Assembly: GCA_023415795.1 (NCBI GenBank)
Contig: JAEZJG010000007.1
Coordinates: 71,008-135,007 of the forward strand
Direction of reading: 5' to 3'
DNA: 64,000 nt
DNA from: Bacillota bacterium
Lineage (GTDB): Bacteria; Bacillota; Clostridia; Christensenellales; SZUA-584
Part shown: piece by piece, positions 48,718 through 56,824 of the stretch
Layout of the letters: every line of letters starts with the position of its first letter
Numbering within the stretch: position 1 is the first letter of the stretch
The notes under the pieces: generated by a model
What the model saw: only the letters and a program-made list of their open reading frames with translations
Databases searched by the model: none
Told to the model about the DNA's origin: nothing
Translations under genes and position numbers: made by a program

Positions 48718-49359
48718 ATGCATTTGCCGCCGACACTGAAGGTTGTCATGAGATTTCTATGGTTCGTGTTCTCCCGCGTTTTTGTTTGGGGGATTGCGGT
48801 ACTGTTAGTTGTGCTTTCCTTTTATGCGGCTATGGATTACATGAATGCTCAGGTTCTTGTGAAGGACGGGCTGCAGCTTCGTGCTGAGGTGATCATTAAG
48901 GGGGACGACCCCACGGCGCTCAGCAAGGTATTCTCCAAGAGCTTTCTTGAAAAGGACACGCTGCTCAGCTCCGGGGAATACCGCTCATACGCGGTAACGG
49001 AGATGGACTACAGCGCGGACGTTAACTTTCATCTGATACTTCCGTGGCAGAACGCCATCACCCTGCGCGTGACAGAAGAGGTTAAGGGTATAGAGGGCAC
49101 ACTGCTGGGCAGCACCGCAGCTGAAAGCGGCCTTGGCGAGACGCCGCCGCTTTGGAAGAACGCGATATACAACGTGCGGCTTATACGTTATGAAGGCAAC
49201 TGGCGCATTATCAGCATGGAGCTGGTGGAAGAGCTGCCTGCGCCCACGCCAACGCCCACGGCGGAGATATCGGCTACACCTTCGCCCACCGCAACACCCG
49301 CTCCGCTTCAAACGGAACCAACTGAGCCCGCCAACGAAGAGGAGATCATCGAGGATTGA
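48718..49359 (+). CDS. Single-pass membrane protein of unknown function
   Basis: The 213-residue protein has a membrane helix at about 10-35 (VFSRVFVWGIAVLLVVLSF). An extracytoplasmic alpha/beta region ends in NVRLIRYEGNWRIISMELVE, and a low-complexity Pro/Thr tail (TPTPTAEISATPSPTATP) with an acidic end completes it. No family is recognised. AGGAG is only two bases from the ATG at 48718, so translation may begin at TTG 48724. The dus start codon overlaps its stop codon, so the two are coupled. Confidence 0.7.
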   Translation: MHLPPTLKVVMRFLWFVFSRVFVWGIAVLLVVLSFYAAMDYMNAQVLVKDGLQLRAEVIIKGDDPTALSKVFSKSFLEKDTLLSSGEYRSYAVTEMDYSADVNFHLILPWQNAITLRVTEEVKGIEGTLLGSTAAESGLGETPPLWKNAIYNVRLIRYEGNWRIISMELVEELPAPTPTPTAEISATPSPTATPAPLQTEPTEPANEEEIIED

Positions 49360-50336
49360 TGCAAACGATATTCGGCAAAGCGTATCTCGCGCCGCTGGCA
49401 GGCTATACGGACGCGGCTTTTCGGCATCTGTGCGTTCAGCAAGGCGCAGCCTTCACCTATACGGAGATGGTGAGTGCGATGGGCATCAAATACGGCTCGG
49501 AGAAGACTGCCAATCTGGTGGCGTTTGCGGACAACGAGCAGCGCGCGGGAGTGCAGCTGTTTGCCAGCGCTCCTGAACCGCTGGCGCAGAGCATCAGCTT
49601 GCTGCAGGATGAATACCCGGAGCGTATTTCGCTCTTTGATATCAACATGGGCTGCCCCGCCCCCAAGATCACAGGCGGCGGTCAGGGCTGTGCGCTGATG
49701 AAGGATTTACCGCTGGCTTCCCGGCTTATCGAAGCTGCCGTCAAGGTGTCACGCGTTCCCGTTACAGTCAAGTTCCGCAAGGGCTGGGATGCGACGAGCA
49801 TTAATGCTGTTGCTTTTGCGCGAATGGCCGAGCAGTCGGGAGCGGCTGCTGTGACGGTACACGGGCGCACGCGCGTGCAATTTTACAGCGGCAAGAGCGA
49901 TCCCTCCATCATTGCGGAGGTGAAGGCGGCCCTCTCCATTCCGGTGATCGGCAACGGCGATATATTTACCGCGCAGGACGCGGCGCAAATGCTTCGAGAC
50001 ACCGGCTGCGATGCGGTGATGGTGGCGCGGGGCGCACTGGGCAATCCGTTCATCTTTCGCGAAATCAACAGTCTGCTGACCACGGGGCAGGCCTTGCCGA
50101 CGGCATCGTTTGAGGAAAAGGCGCAGGCGCTGCTGCTTCAGGCGCGGCTGGCCTGCGAAGCTAAGGGAGAGCGTCTTGCGATGCGGCAGATACGCAAACA
50201 CGCCGCGTGGTATCTCAAGGGCGCCAAAAATGCGGCGCGTCTGCGAGAGGCCGCTGTGCGGTTACAAACATATAGTGAATTGGAGCAGCTTCTGGAAAGA
50301 AGCAGCACGATGACAACAAATCCTGTCGAATTTTAG
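49359..50336 (+). CDS. dus: tRNA-dihydrouridine synthase
   Basis: Dus enzymes reduce specific uridines in tRNA with FMN and NADPH. The 325-residue protein has the FMN-binding YLAPLAGYTDAAFRHLC, the catalytic DINMGCPAPKITGGGQG (Cys in GCP, about 93-100), VKFRKGW, VHGRTRVQFYSGKSD and the phosphate-binding GNGDIF and VARGALGNPFIF. It is of the bacterial DusB type by overall pattern. The ATG overlaps the previous gene's TGA by one base. Confidence 0.96.
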   Translation: MQTIFGKAYLAPLAGYTDAAFRHLCVQQGAAFTYTEMVSAMGIKYGSEKTANLVAFADNEQRAGVQLFASAPEPLAQSISLLQDEYPERISLFDINMGCPAPKITGGGQGCALMKDLPLASRLIEAAVKVSRVPVTVKFRKGWDATSINAVAFARMAEQSGAAAVTVHGRTRVQFYSGKSDPSIIAEVKAALSIPVIGNGDIFTAQDAAQMLRDTGCDAVMVARGALGNPFIFREINSLLTTGQALPTASFEEKAQALLLQARLACEAKGERLAMRQIRKHAAWYLKGAKNAARLREAAVRLQTYSELEQLLERSSTMTTNPVEF

Positions 50337-50451
50337 GGCAATAAGAGCATCCCGCAGTTGAAAAAAGTCGCTTCATGTATTATAGTATATGTTGGTCTGT
50401 TTTAGTATAAAACAGCGGTGGTGAAATAATGCTTAAAGGGGTTTTGTATAG

Positions 50452-51495
50452 ATGGCTCTGTTTGAGTTCAACGATATCGGAATAGACCTTGGCACTGCGA
50501 GTGTGCTGGTTTATGTGAAGGGCAAGGGGATTGTGCTGCGCGAGCCCTCCGTTGTTGCCGTCAACCGCAACACCGGTGAGATCATCGCCATCGGCGAAGA
50601 GGCCCGTGTGATGCTGGGGCGTACGCCCGGCAACATCGTGGCAGTGCGTCCGCTGCGCAACGGCGTTATATCCAACTTTCATGACACAGAGCGCATGCTG
50701 CGCTACTTCCTGCGCAAGGTAATCGGCAGGCGTTTGTTCTTTAAGCCGCGCGTGATCGTCTGCGTGCCCTCGGGCGTTACCGAAGTGGAACGGCGCAGCG
50801 TTATTGAAGCCACGGAAGAGGCGGGCGCGCGCCATACCGGCCTGATTGAGGAACCGATGGCAGCGGCTATCGGCGCGGGCATCGACATTGCCGCACCCTT
50901 TGGCAACATGGTGATTGACATCGGCGGCGGCACCTGCGACATCGCCGTTATCTCTTTGGGCGGCATCGTCATCAGCGACTCCGTCAAGGTGGCGGGCGAC
51001 AAGTTTGACGAAGCCCTCATCCGCTATATGAAAAAGAAGCACAACATGCTCATCGGCGAACGTACCGCTGAGGAGATCAAGATCAATATTGGCTCGGCCT
51101 TCCCGCGTAAGGAGCAGATCCATATGGAGGTTGCCGGACGGAACCTGATATCCGGCTTGCCCAAGGCGGTTACGCTGAGCTCTAACGAGACCATTGAAGC
51201 GCTGGAGGAGCCCTTGAACACGATGATGGAAACGCTGCACGGTGTGCTGGAGCGCGTTCCCCCGGAGCTTTCTTCCGACATCGCGGAGAACGGCATCTGC
51301 ATGACGGGCGGCGGCTCGCTGCTGTATGGCCTTGACCGCTTGTTCAGCGAAAAGACCGGCATTCCCTGCTATGTGGCGGAGGACGCGATTTCCTGCGTTG
51401 CCATCGGCACCGGCATGGCGCTCGACAACATGGACTTATACTCCAACGGAACGGTTTACGATTACCGCAAGGGCGATTATTACAACAATTATTGA
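50452..51495 (+). CDS. mreB: MreB/Mbl family actin-like protein
   Basis: The 347-residue protein is a bacterial actin guiding lateral cell-wall synthesis. It has the phosphate 1 loop IGIDLGTASVLVY (about 9-21), PSGVTEVERRS, the phosphate 2 loop VIDIGGGTCDIAVISLGG (about 157-174) and the adenosine motif CMTGGGSLLYGLD (about 283-295). No mreC or mreD follows, so this is likely an Mbl-type paralogue. AAAGGGG precedes the ATG. An LCP cell-wall ligase gene follows 30 bp downstream. Confidence 0.95.
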   Translation: MALFEFNDIGIDLGTASVLVYVKGKGIVLREPSVVAVNRNTGEIIAIGEEARVMLGRTPGNIVAVRPLRNGVISNFHDTERMLRYFLRKVIGRRLFFKPRVIVCVPSGVTEVERRSVIEATEEAGARHTGLIEEPMAAAIGAGIDIAAPFGNMVIDIGGGTCDIAVISLGGIVISDSVKVAGDKFDEALIRYMKKKHNMLIGERTAEEIKINIGSAFPRKEQIHMEVAGRNLISGLPKAVTLSSNETIEALEEPLNTMMETLHGVLERVPPELSSDIAENGICMTGGGSLLYGLDRLFSEKTGIPCYVAEDAISCVAIGTGMALDNMDLYSNGTVYDYRKGDYYNNY

Positions 51496-51525
51496 TCGCC
51501 AGTCAGGTGAGAAGGAGTGACCGTA

Positions 51526-52971
51526 TTGGACTCTCGTGATCATGACGACGGGCTGAAAATGCCCATCGTCAACAGAAAAGACATCGGTTCGAACGCAAAC
51601 AAACGCCCGTCGGCTAACGGCGGCGTCAACCCGAACACAAGACCCGGCGGCGGATATGCAAAGCCCGCCGGGCAAAACAGCAGACCGAGGGGGAGCAGCC
51701 CAAAATCATCGGGCGAAGCTTACCGCGGATCAGTAAATAAAAAGCAATCCGGCAGCGGCGATGCGACGCGCAATAATTTTATGGGAGGCTACCCGGAAGC
51801 CGGATCAAAAAGGCCGAACGGAGCTGCTGATTATTCACGAACGGATGCAGCTGCAAAAACACCCAAAACAGAAAAAAGAAACCGATACCGCAGCGTAATC
51901 AAAGCGTTGATTGCGTTGTTTTGCGTATTGGTGGTGGGCGTTGTTGCTATCGGCATCTATTTTGTTTCGCGCTGGAAGGACAATGACTACAGCTCACTTC
52001 AGCCTGAGAGCGTTGTTGTGCTGGCGCCCGGAACGCAGGAAGCGCCGCAGCAAAGCGAACAGCCGCAGCTCATGTTGCCCGGCTCTGATTCCGGCAGCGA
52101 TGACGCTTCCGCCATTGTGTACAACGGACAAACCTATATTAAAAACAAAAACGTCGTCAATCTACTGTTCCTTGGCATTGATACGAACGCTGACCGCAAA
52201 AAGAACATGAAGGGCTATCGCAGCGACATGCTGATGGTGTGCGCGGTGGATATCGCGGAAAAAAAGGCGACGCTCATCTCCATTCCGCGCGATACCTATA
52301 CGACGGTTTACAAGATTGACAAGGAGACGGGGCAGATTAAGGAGACATTGCAGGATAAGATTAACACGGCGTATTCCTACGGCGGCGGTGCGGAAAAGTA
52401 TTCTTACCCCAACGCGATGGCGTGTGTTGAAATGTTTCTTGAACGGCGATGCGAGCTGCAAAAGCCGCTGGACTTTGAGCTGGATATACCTGTATACCTG
52501 TATGCCGGGGTGGACATGGACGGCATATCCCATGTGGCGACGGCGGTGGGCGGCGTGGATGTGACGCTTAAACAGTCCGTACCCAAGGTGGGCAGCAAGG
52601 GGCAGACCGTGACGCTGAAGTATGAGAATGCGTTCGAGTTTTTATCGAACCGCCACGATACTGACGGCGACACCCATCGCGCTGCCCGTCAGCAGCAGTT
52701 TATGATTGCGCTGGCGAAGAAGATAAAATCGATGGGACCGGTTGATATGATACTGTCGCTGTATGACGAGCTGCAAAAGTATGTTTGGACAAACCTTAAC
52801 ACCGATCAGATGATCGACTTTGCGAAGATTCTGACCAAGGTGAACATTGACTCCATCGAAATGTGCATAATTACCGGGGAGGGCGAGACGACGGACTCGT
52901 ATCACATACTGCATGACGAGGATGCCACGCTTGAGCTGCTTTTGGACGTTTACTATACCAAGGCTTCATGA
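51526..52971 (+). CDS. LytR-CpsA-Psr (LCP) family protein
   Basis: LCP proteins attach undecaprenyl-linked glycopolymers to peptidoglycan. The 481-residue protein has an unusually long disordered, Gly/Ser/Lys-rich cytoplasmic tail (about 1-120), one membrane helix (about 126-148) and an extracellular LCP domain (about 205-420). That domain has LLFLGIDT, RSDMLMV, the conserved SIPRDTY and the catalytic-region NRHDTDGDTHRAARQQQFM. The TTG start at 51526 is eight bases after AAGGAG; the upstream GTG lies within that site. It probably forms an operon with the MreB-family gene. Confidence 0.94.
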   Translation: MDSRDHDDGLKMPIVNRKDIGSNANKRPSANGGVNPNTRPGGGYAKPAGQNSRPRGSSPKSSGEAYRGSVNKKQSGSGDATRNNFMGGYPEAGSKRPNGAADYSRTDAAAKTPKTEKRNRYRSVIKALIALFCVLVVGVVAIGIYFVSRWKDNDYSSLQPESVVVLAPGTQEAPQQSEQPQLMLPGSDSGSDDASAIVYNGQTYIKNKNVVNLLFLGIDTNADRKKNMKGYRSDMLMVCAVDIAEKKATLISIPRDTYTTVYKIDKETGQIKETLQDKINTAYSYGGGAEKYSYPNAMACVEMFLERRCELQKPLDFELDIPVYLYAGVDMDGISHVATAVGGVDVTLKQSVPKVGSKGQTVTLKYENAFEFLSNRHDTDGDTHRAARQQQFMIALAKKIKSMGPVDMILSLYDELQKYVWTNLNTDQMIDFAKILTKVNIDSIEMCIITGEGETTDSYHILHDEDATLELLLDVYYTKAS

Positions 52972-53089
52972 TATTAGCTGCCAATTGTTAAGTTAATATA
53001 ATACAAATTGACGAAAATAATTACAGATGATAATATGTACTTGATATCCCATGTGGTATCATATAAAGCTATTATTGGAGGGTATTATT

Positions 53090-53509
53090 ATGAACGCACC
53101 TGGAAAAACATTATTAAAAGTTGTCAGCATTCTCTACATCATCTTTGGAGCTCTTTTTGCTCTCTTAGCGCTTTTCTCATTGTTCATGGGCTCCATAATC
53201 GCGTCTTTGGTATCCAGCTATGTAGGCGACATCAGTGCTATGTTGGGCGGTGCAGTTGGCTTTTTGCTTTTCATCATCCTGCTCATACCTGCCGCTGTTG
53301 ATCTTATTGTTGGTATACTGGGTCTCAAGAAATGCGATGATGCAAGCAAAGCCAACTTCTTTATCGTTTTTGGTTTCATACTTGGCATACTTGCACTGAT
53401 CAGTGTTATTACCGCCTTCACGGTTATGAGCCTCTTGGGTCTTGTGCTCCCCGTTCTTCTGATTGTGGGCGGCTTCATGAACAAGAACGCAGCAAAGCCT
53501 GTCGCGTAA
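53090..53509 (+). CDS. Four-helix membrane protein of unknown function
   Basis: The 139-residue protein has four hydrophobic helices (about 10-32, 45-72, 85-105, 110-130) with a short charged loop LKKCDDASKANF between the second and third. It resembles small DUF4064/DUF308-like proteins by layout, but I do not assign a family. GGAGG (53077-53081) precedes the ATG by eight bases. Monocistronic with a strong terminator. Confidence 0.75.
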   Translation: MNAPGKTLLKVVSILYIIFGALFALLALFSLFMGSIIASLVSSYVGDISAMLGGAVGFLLFIILLIPAAVDLIVGILGLKKCDDASKANFFIVFGFILGILALISVITAFTVMSLLGLVLPVLLIVGGFMNKNAAKPVA

Positions 53510-53522
53510 ACTTACAGCAATT

Positions 53523-53553
53523 AAAAAGCGGCTCAGAAACGGGCCGCTTTTTG
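53523..53553. terminator. Bidirectional terminator
   Basis: AAAAAGCGGC (53523-53532) pairs with GCCGCTTTTT (53543-53552), between the four-helix gene and the convergent nadE. Confidence 0.9.
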
Positions 53554-53636
53554 TGTACATTTTATAAGGTTAACCCCGTCAGTGTTTTGGCTGAGCGGAT
53601 TCCTTGCGTTTGAGAAGGGGCATTAAAACCGCAACA

Positions 53637-55544
53637 TTACTCCTCATCCAGCTCGTCCAGCCATGTTTCGCTCTCCGCATCGGAGGGCATCCGCCAGTCA
53701 CCCCGGGGCGACAGCGAAACGCTGCCCACCTTGGGACCATCCGGCATACACGAACGCTTAAACTGAGAGGCGAAGAACCGCCGATAGAACTGCCGCAGCT
53801 GCTCTCTGAGCTGCGCTTCGGTGTATTCCGGATAAGCATGCTTCGCCAGCAGCAGCACCTTCTTGGGCGCCATCTCAAACCGCAGTATGTAATACATGAA
53901 AAAGTCGTTCACGTCGTAGGGACCTATTTGTTTTTGCGTATCCTGCCGCTCATCCTTGTCTGTGGGCGGCAGCAGCTCTGGGCTGGGCGGTATCGCGACT
54001 ATTTCCCGCGCAATATTGTTGAGCGCGGCGTCATCCTTCGAAACGTACAGCACCATCTCTTTGATGAGCGTTTTGGCCACGCCGGCGTTGACGCCGTACA
54101 TGGATATCTGGTCTCCCGCGTAGGTGCAAAAGCCCAGAGCGAGCTCGGACAGATCGCCCGTGCCCACCACCAAGCCGGAGAGCTGGTTCGCCATATCCAT
54201 CAGCACCTGTGTGCGCTCCCGCGCCTGCGCGTTCTCGTAGGTGATGTCTGCCTTGCCGTCGTGCCCCAGATCCTCTAGGTGCGCCTTTGCTGCGTTGACG
54301 ATGCTAATCTCACGCAGAGACGCGCCTGTCGCCGTCACCAGCCGCCGTGCCAGCTCCTGCGTTGCCTCTGTGCTGCCAAAGCCGGGCATCACGACGCCTG
54401 TCACCGCGCTCTTTTGCAGCCCTGCGCGCAACGCCGCCTGCGTGGCCACCATCAGCGCGAGTGCCGAATCCAGCCCGCCCGACACGCCGATCACCATGCT
54501 TTTGGAACGCGTGTGGCGGATGCGCCGTGCGAGCGCCGTTACCTGTATGTCGAACACCTCTTTGCAGCGTGCGTTGCGCTCGACCTCGCCGCCCGGTACA
54601 AAGGGCATACGGTCGATATAGCGGTACTTTGGCTCCGTCTCTCTCGCGCGAAACTTCACACGCCGATACGGTCTGCCGGGGCTTTGCGCGATAAACGTAT
54701 TTTTGAGTATGCGGTCGTGCGAGAGGCGGTGCAGGTCGAACTCTGTCAGCTCCATATGTGCCTCGAAGTTAAAGCGCGGAGAGCTGGTCAGCAGGTTGCC
54801 GTTTTCCGCTATCACCACATGCCCGCCGAACACCGTATCGGTGGTGGATTCGCCCGGACCTGCGGACACATAAACGAAACCGCCCACAAAGCGCCCCGAC
54901 TGCTGCTTGATCATCTCCTCGCGGTATTCGCTTTTGCCTGCCAGCTCGTTGCTGGCCGATATGTTGACAAACAGCGTTGCCCCCGCCATCGCCTGATACG
55001 CGTGAGGCGGAAAGGGCACCCATAGATCCTCGCACAGCTCGACCCCTAGCACCAGCTCGCGGATGGTGTCGCACTCAAACAGCAGATCTGAACCGAAAGG
55101 GGCTTGCTGTCCTGCCAGGCTGACTGTTTCTCCCGATATGTCGATACCGGACGCAAACCAGCGCTGCTCATAATACTCGGAATAATTTGGGATATATGCT
55201 TTGGGCACCACGCCCAGCAGCTGTCCCGATTGAAAGACAACGGCGGTGTTGTACAGCTTGTCTGATGCCGCGACCGGCATACCCACAACGGCAAGCACGA
55301 CTGTGTCCTTCGTTTCCTCCATCAGCTCGCGCAGCACCTGCTCGCTTTTTTCCAGCAGGTTGCGCTGGCGAAACAGATCGCCCAGCGTGTACGATGTCAG
55401 CGACAGCTCGGGAAAGGCGACAATGGCTGCGCCCTTCTCTTCCGCTTCACGAATCATCTGCACGATCTGTATTTTATTCTTTTTTAAATTACCCACCGCC
55501 ACCTCAGGGACGGCGGCAGCCACTCTGATTAATCCGCTTCTCAT
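53637..55544 (-). CDS. nadE: Glutamine-dependent NAD+ synthetase
   Basis: NadE converts nicotinic acid adenine dinucleotide to NAD+ with ATP and glutamine. The 635-residue protein has an N-terminal nitrilase-type glutaminase (about 1-280) with catalytic Glu in VAFPELSLTSY, a Lys region and Cys in VLGVELCEDLW. The C-terminal ATP-pyrophosphatase domain has the P-loop GVSGGLDSALALMVAT (about 345-360) and GTGDLSELALGF. The two-domain form uses glutamine rather than only ammonia. GGAGG precedes the ATG. Confidence 0.97.
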   Translation of the reverse strand: MRSGLIRVAAAVPEVAVGNLKKNKIQIVQMIREAEEKGAAIVAFPELSLTSYTLGDLFRQRNLLEKSEQVLRELMEETKDTVVLAVVGMPVAASDKLYNTAVVFQSGQLLGVVPKAYIPNYSEYYEQRWFASGIDISGETVSLAGQQAPFGSDLLFECDTIRELVLGVELCEDLWVPFPPHAYQAMAGATLFVNISASNELAGKSEYREEMIKQQSGRFVGGFVYVSAGPGESTTDTVFGGHVVIAENGNLLTSSPRFNFEAHMELTEFDLHRLSHDRILKNTFIAQSPGRPYRRVKFRARETEPKYRYIDRMPFVPGGEVERNARCKEVFDIQVTALARRIRHTRSKSMVIGVSGGLDSALALMVATQAALRAGLQKSAVTGVVMPGFGSTEATQELARRLVTATGASLREISIVNAAKAHLEDLGHDGKADITYENAQARERTQVLMDMANQLSGLVVGTGDLSELALGFCTYAGDQISMYGVNAGVAKTLIKEMVLYVSKDDAALNNIAREIVAIPPSPELLPPTDKDERQDTQKQIGPYDVNDFFMYYILRFEMAPKKVLLLAKHAYPEYTEAQLREQLRQFYRRFFASQFKRSCMPDGPKVGSVSLSPRGDWRMPSDAESETWLDELDEE

Positions 55545-55598
55545 ATAACCTCCGTTTATCGGCTTTCACTTGGGCGTGATACACACGCGTTTGTTATG

Positions 55599-56477
55599 TC
55601 AGTCCAGCGCTGAATAGTCCACCAAATCTCGCTTGGCTATCAGCGCCTCCAATGTTCCGTCCTTTCGCATCTGCGCGATCACGTCGTTCAGCGCGTCTAC
55701 AAAGCCGCTGTTGGCACTGCCCACCTGTACGCAATACCGGCTGGGCAGAAAACGGTCGGGCAGCACCAGCATTCCCTTGACGCCAAACAGCTTGAGACTG
55801 ATTTCGCTGGCGCAGACCGCTGACACAACGCCGCTCCGCAAAGCGGTTATTGCTTCAGGATAGGATGCGTAAGTGCGAACGGTGACCTCAACATTTTGCT
55901 TGAGCAGATACTCTTGCAATACGGTGAGCTCTTCGTCACTTTTGCTTTCGTTGTCCACAACTGAGCCTTGCACCACGGCGACCGTTTTTCCATTGAGCTG
56001 CGCGGAGCTGCTCATACTGCCCTCGAGCACCAACAATGCGCTGGCATCCCCGAAATAAGAGTCCGAATATTCGATGCCGCTCTTATCTGCATTGATGGAT
56101 GCGCCCAGCGACATATCTATATTGCCCAGTTTGAGCTGTGCATCCTTTGTTTCAGAATTTACCAAAATGTAATCTATGATGATGTCATCACCAAACAGGC
56201 GACGGACAAGCTCGTCCGCCATATCCTTTTCCAACCCTTCAAATTCACCTGTTTCTTCGTTGAATGTGCTGAGTGCGCCGATATCTCCGCGCAGACCAAT
56301 ATTGATTACGCCTTTTTGCGCCAGCTGTTCCACGGCATGAAGCTTCTCGGAACGAACGCGGTTGGCTGACGACACGGCAATGATAACGGCAATCGCCAAA
56401 ATGGCCGCAGCTATGATGATGATTATTTTGATATGCTTACGCTTAAGCAGCAGAGAGCGTCGCTTTCTGTATTTCAC
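55599..56477 (-). CDS. Membrane-anchored family 3 solute-binding protein
   Basis: The 292-residue protein has a very basic N-terminus and one membrane helix (about 18-38), then a periplasmic-binding-protein type II domain. GLRGDIGALSTFNEETGEFEG is the lobe-1 start, with DMADELVRRLFGDD, LKLGNIDMSLGASI and the C-terminal FVDALNDVIAQMRKDGTLEALI. No lipobox is present, so anchoring is by the helix. No ABC permease or ATPase is adjacent, so it could be an orphan receptor or part of a dispersed transporter. The GTG start follows AGGAG by eight bases. Confidence 0.85.
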   Translation of the reverse strand: MKYRKRRSLLLKRKHIKIIIIIAAAILAIAVIIAVSSANRVRSEKLHAVEQLAQKGVINIGLRGDIGALSTFNEETGEFEGLEKDMADELVRRLFGDDIIIDYILVNSETKDAQLKLGNIDMSLGASINADKSGIEYSDSYFGDASALLVLEGSMSSSAQLNGKTVAVVQGSVVDNESKSDEELTVLQEYLLKQNVEVTVRTYASYPEAITALRSGVVSAVCASEISLKLFGVKGMLVLPDRFLPSRYCVQVGSANSGFVDALNDVIAQMRKDGTLEALIAKRDLVDYSALD

Positions 56478-56824
56478 AATCTGTTCTCCTGCCGAGAAAT
56501 GAAATGGGGAGGCTTACGCCTCCCCCATTCGCGGCATATTCCTTCAGTGTAATTTCTGTAAGCCCCCTCTACGTGCAAATCGACTCTTCAGAAGGAATTA
56601 TGCATTATGACCTCTTGGCACCATTTTAATATGCTGCTCTGCTTTTATCGCATTGTACAACATATGGTATAATAATGCAATACACCCTCTGAAATATTGT
56701 ATCATCAGCACATAGCTGGAGAGTTATCCACATTTTATCCCCGAAAGCGAGGATAGATGCCCGCTGCGGGGATAAAACGCGCTGATTATCAAAGTACTGC
56801 TGTCACGGCCCTAAAGGATTGGGG
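56478..56824. other. Gene-free stretch between gyrA and the solute-binding protein gene
   Basis: It contains a hairpin GGGGAGGC/GCCTCCCC (56506-56525) in the leader of the solute-binding gene and a perfect DnaA box TTATCCACA (56724-56732). A 10-bp inverted repeat TTTTATCCCC/GGGGATAAAA (56733-56742, 56768-56777) has an inner CCCGCTGCGGG hairpin and may end gyrA transcription. No gene seen. Confidence 0.55.

Noticed and set aside
56724..56777. Replication origin after gyrA
   Set aside because: Only one DnaA box is present and there is no AT-rich unwinding region or dnaA gene, so it is noted only as a single site.
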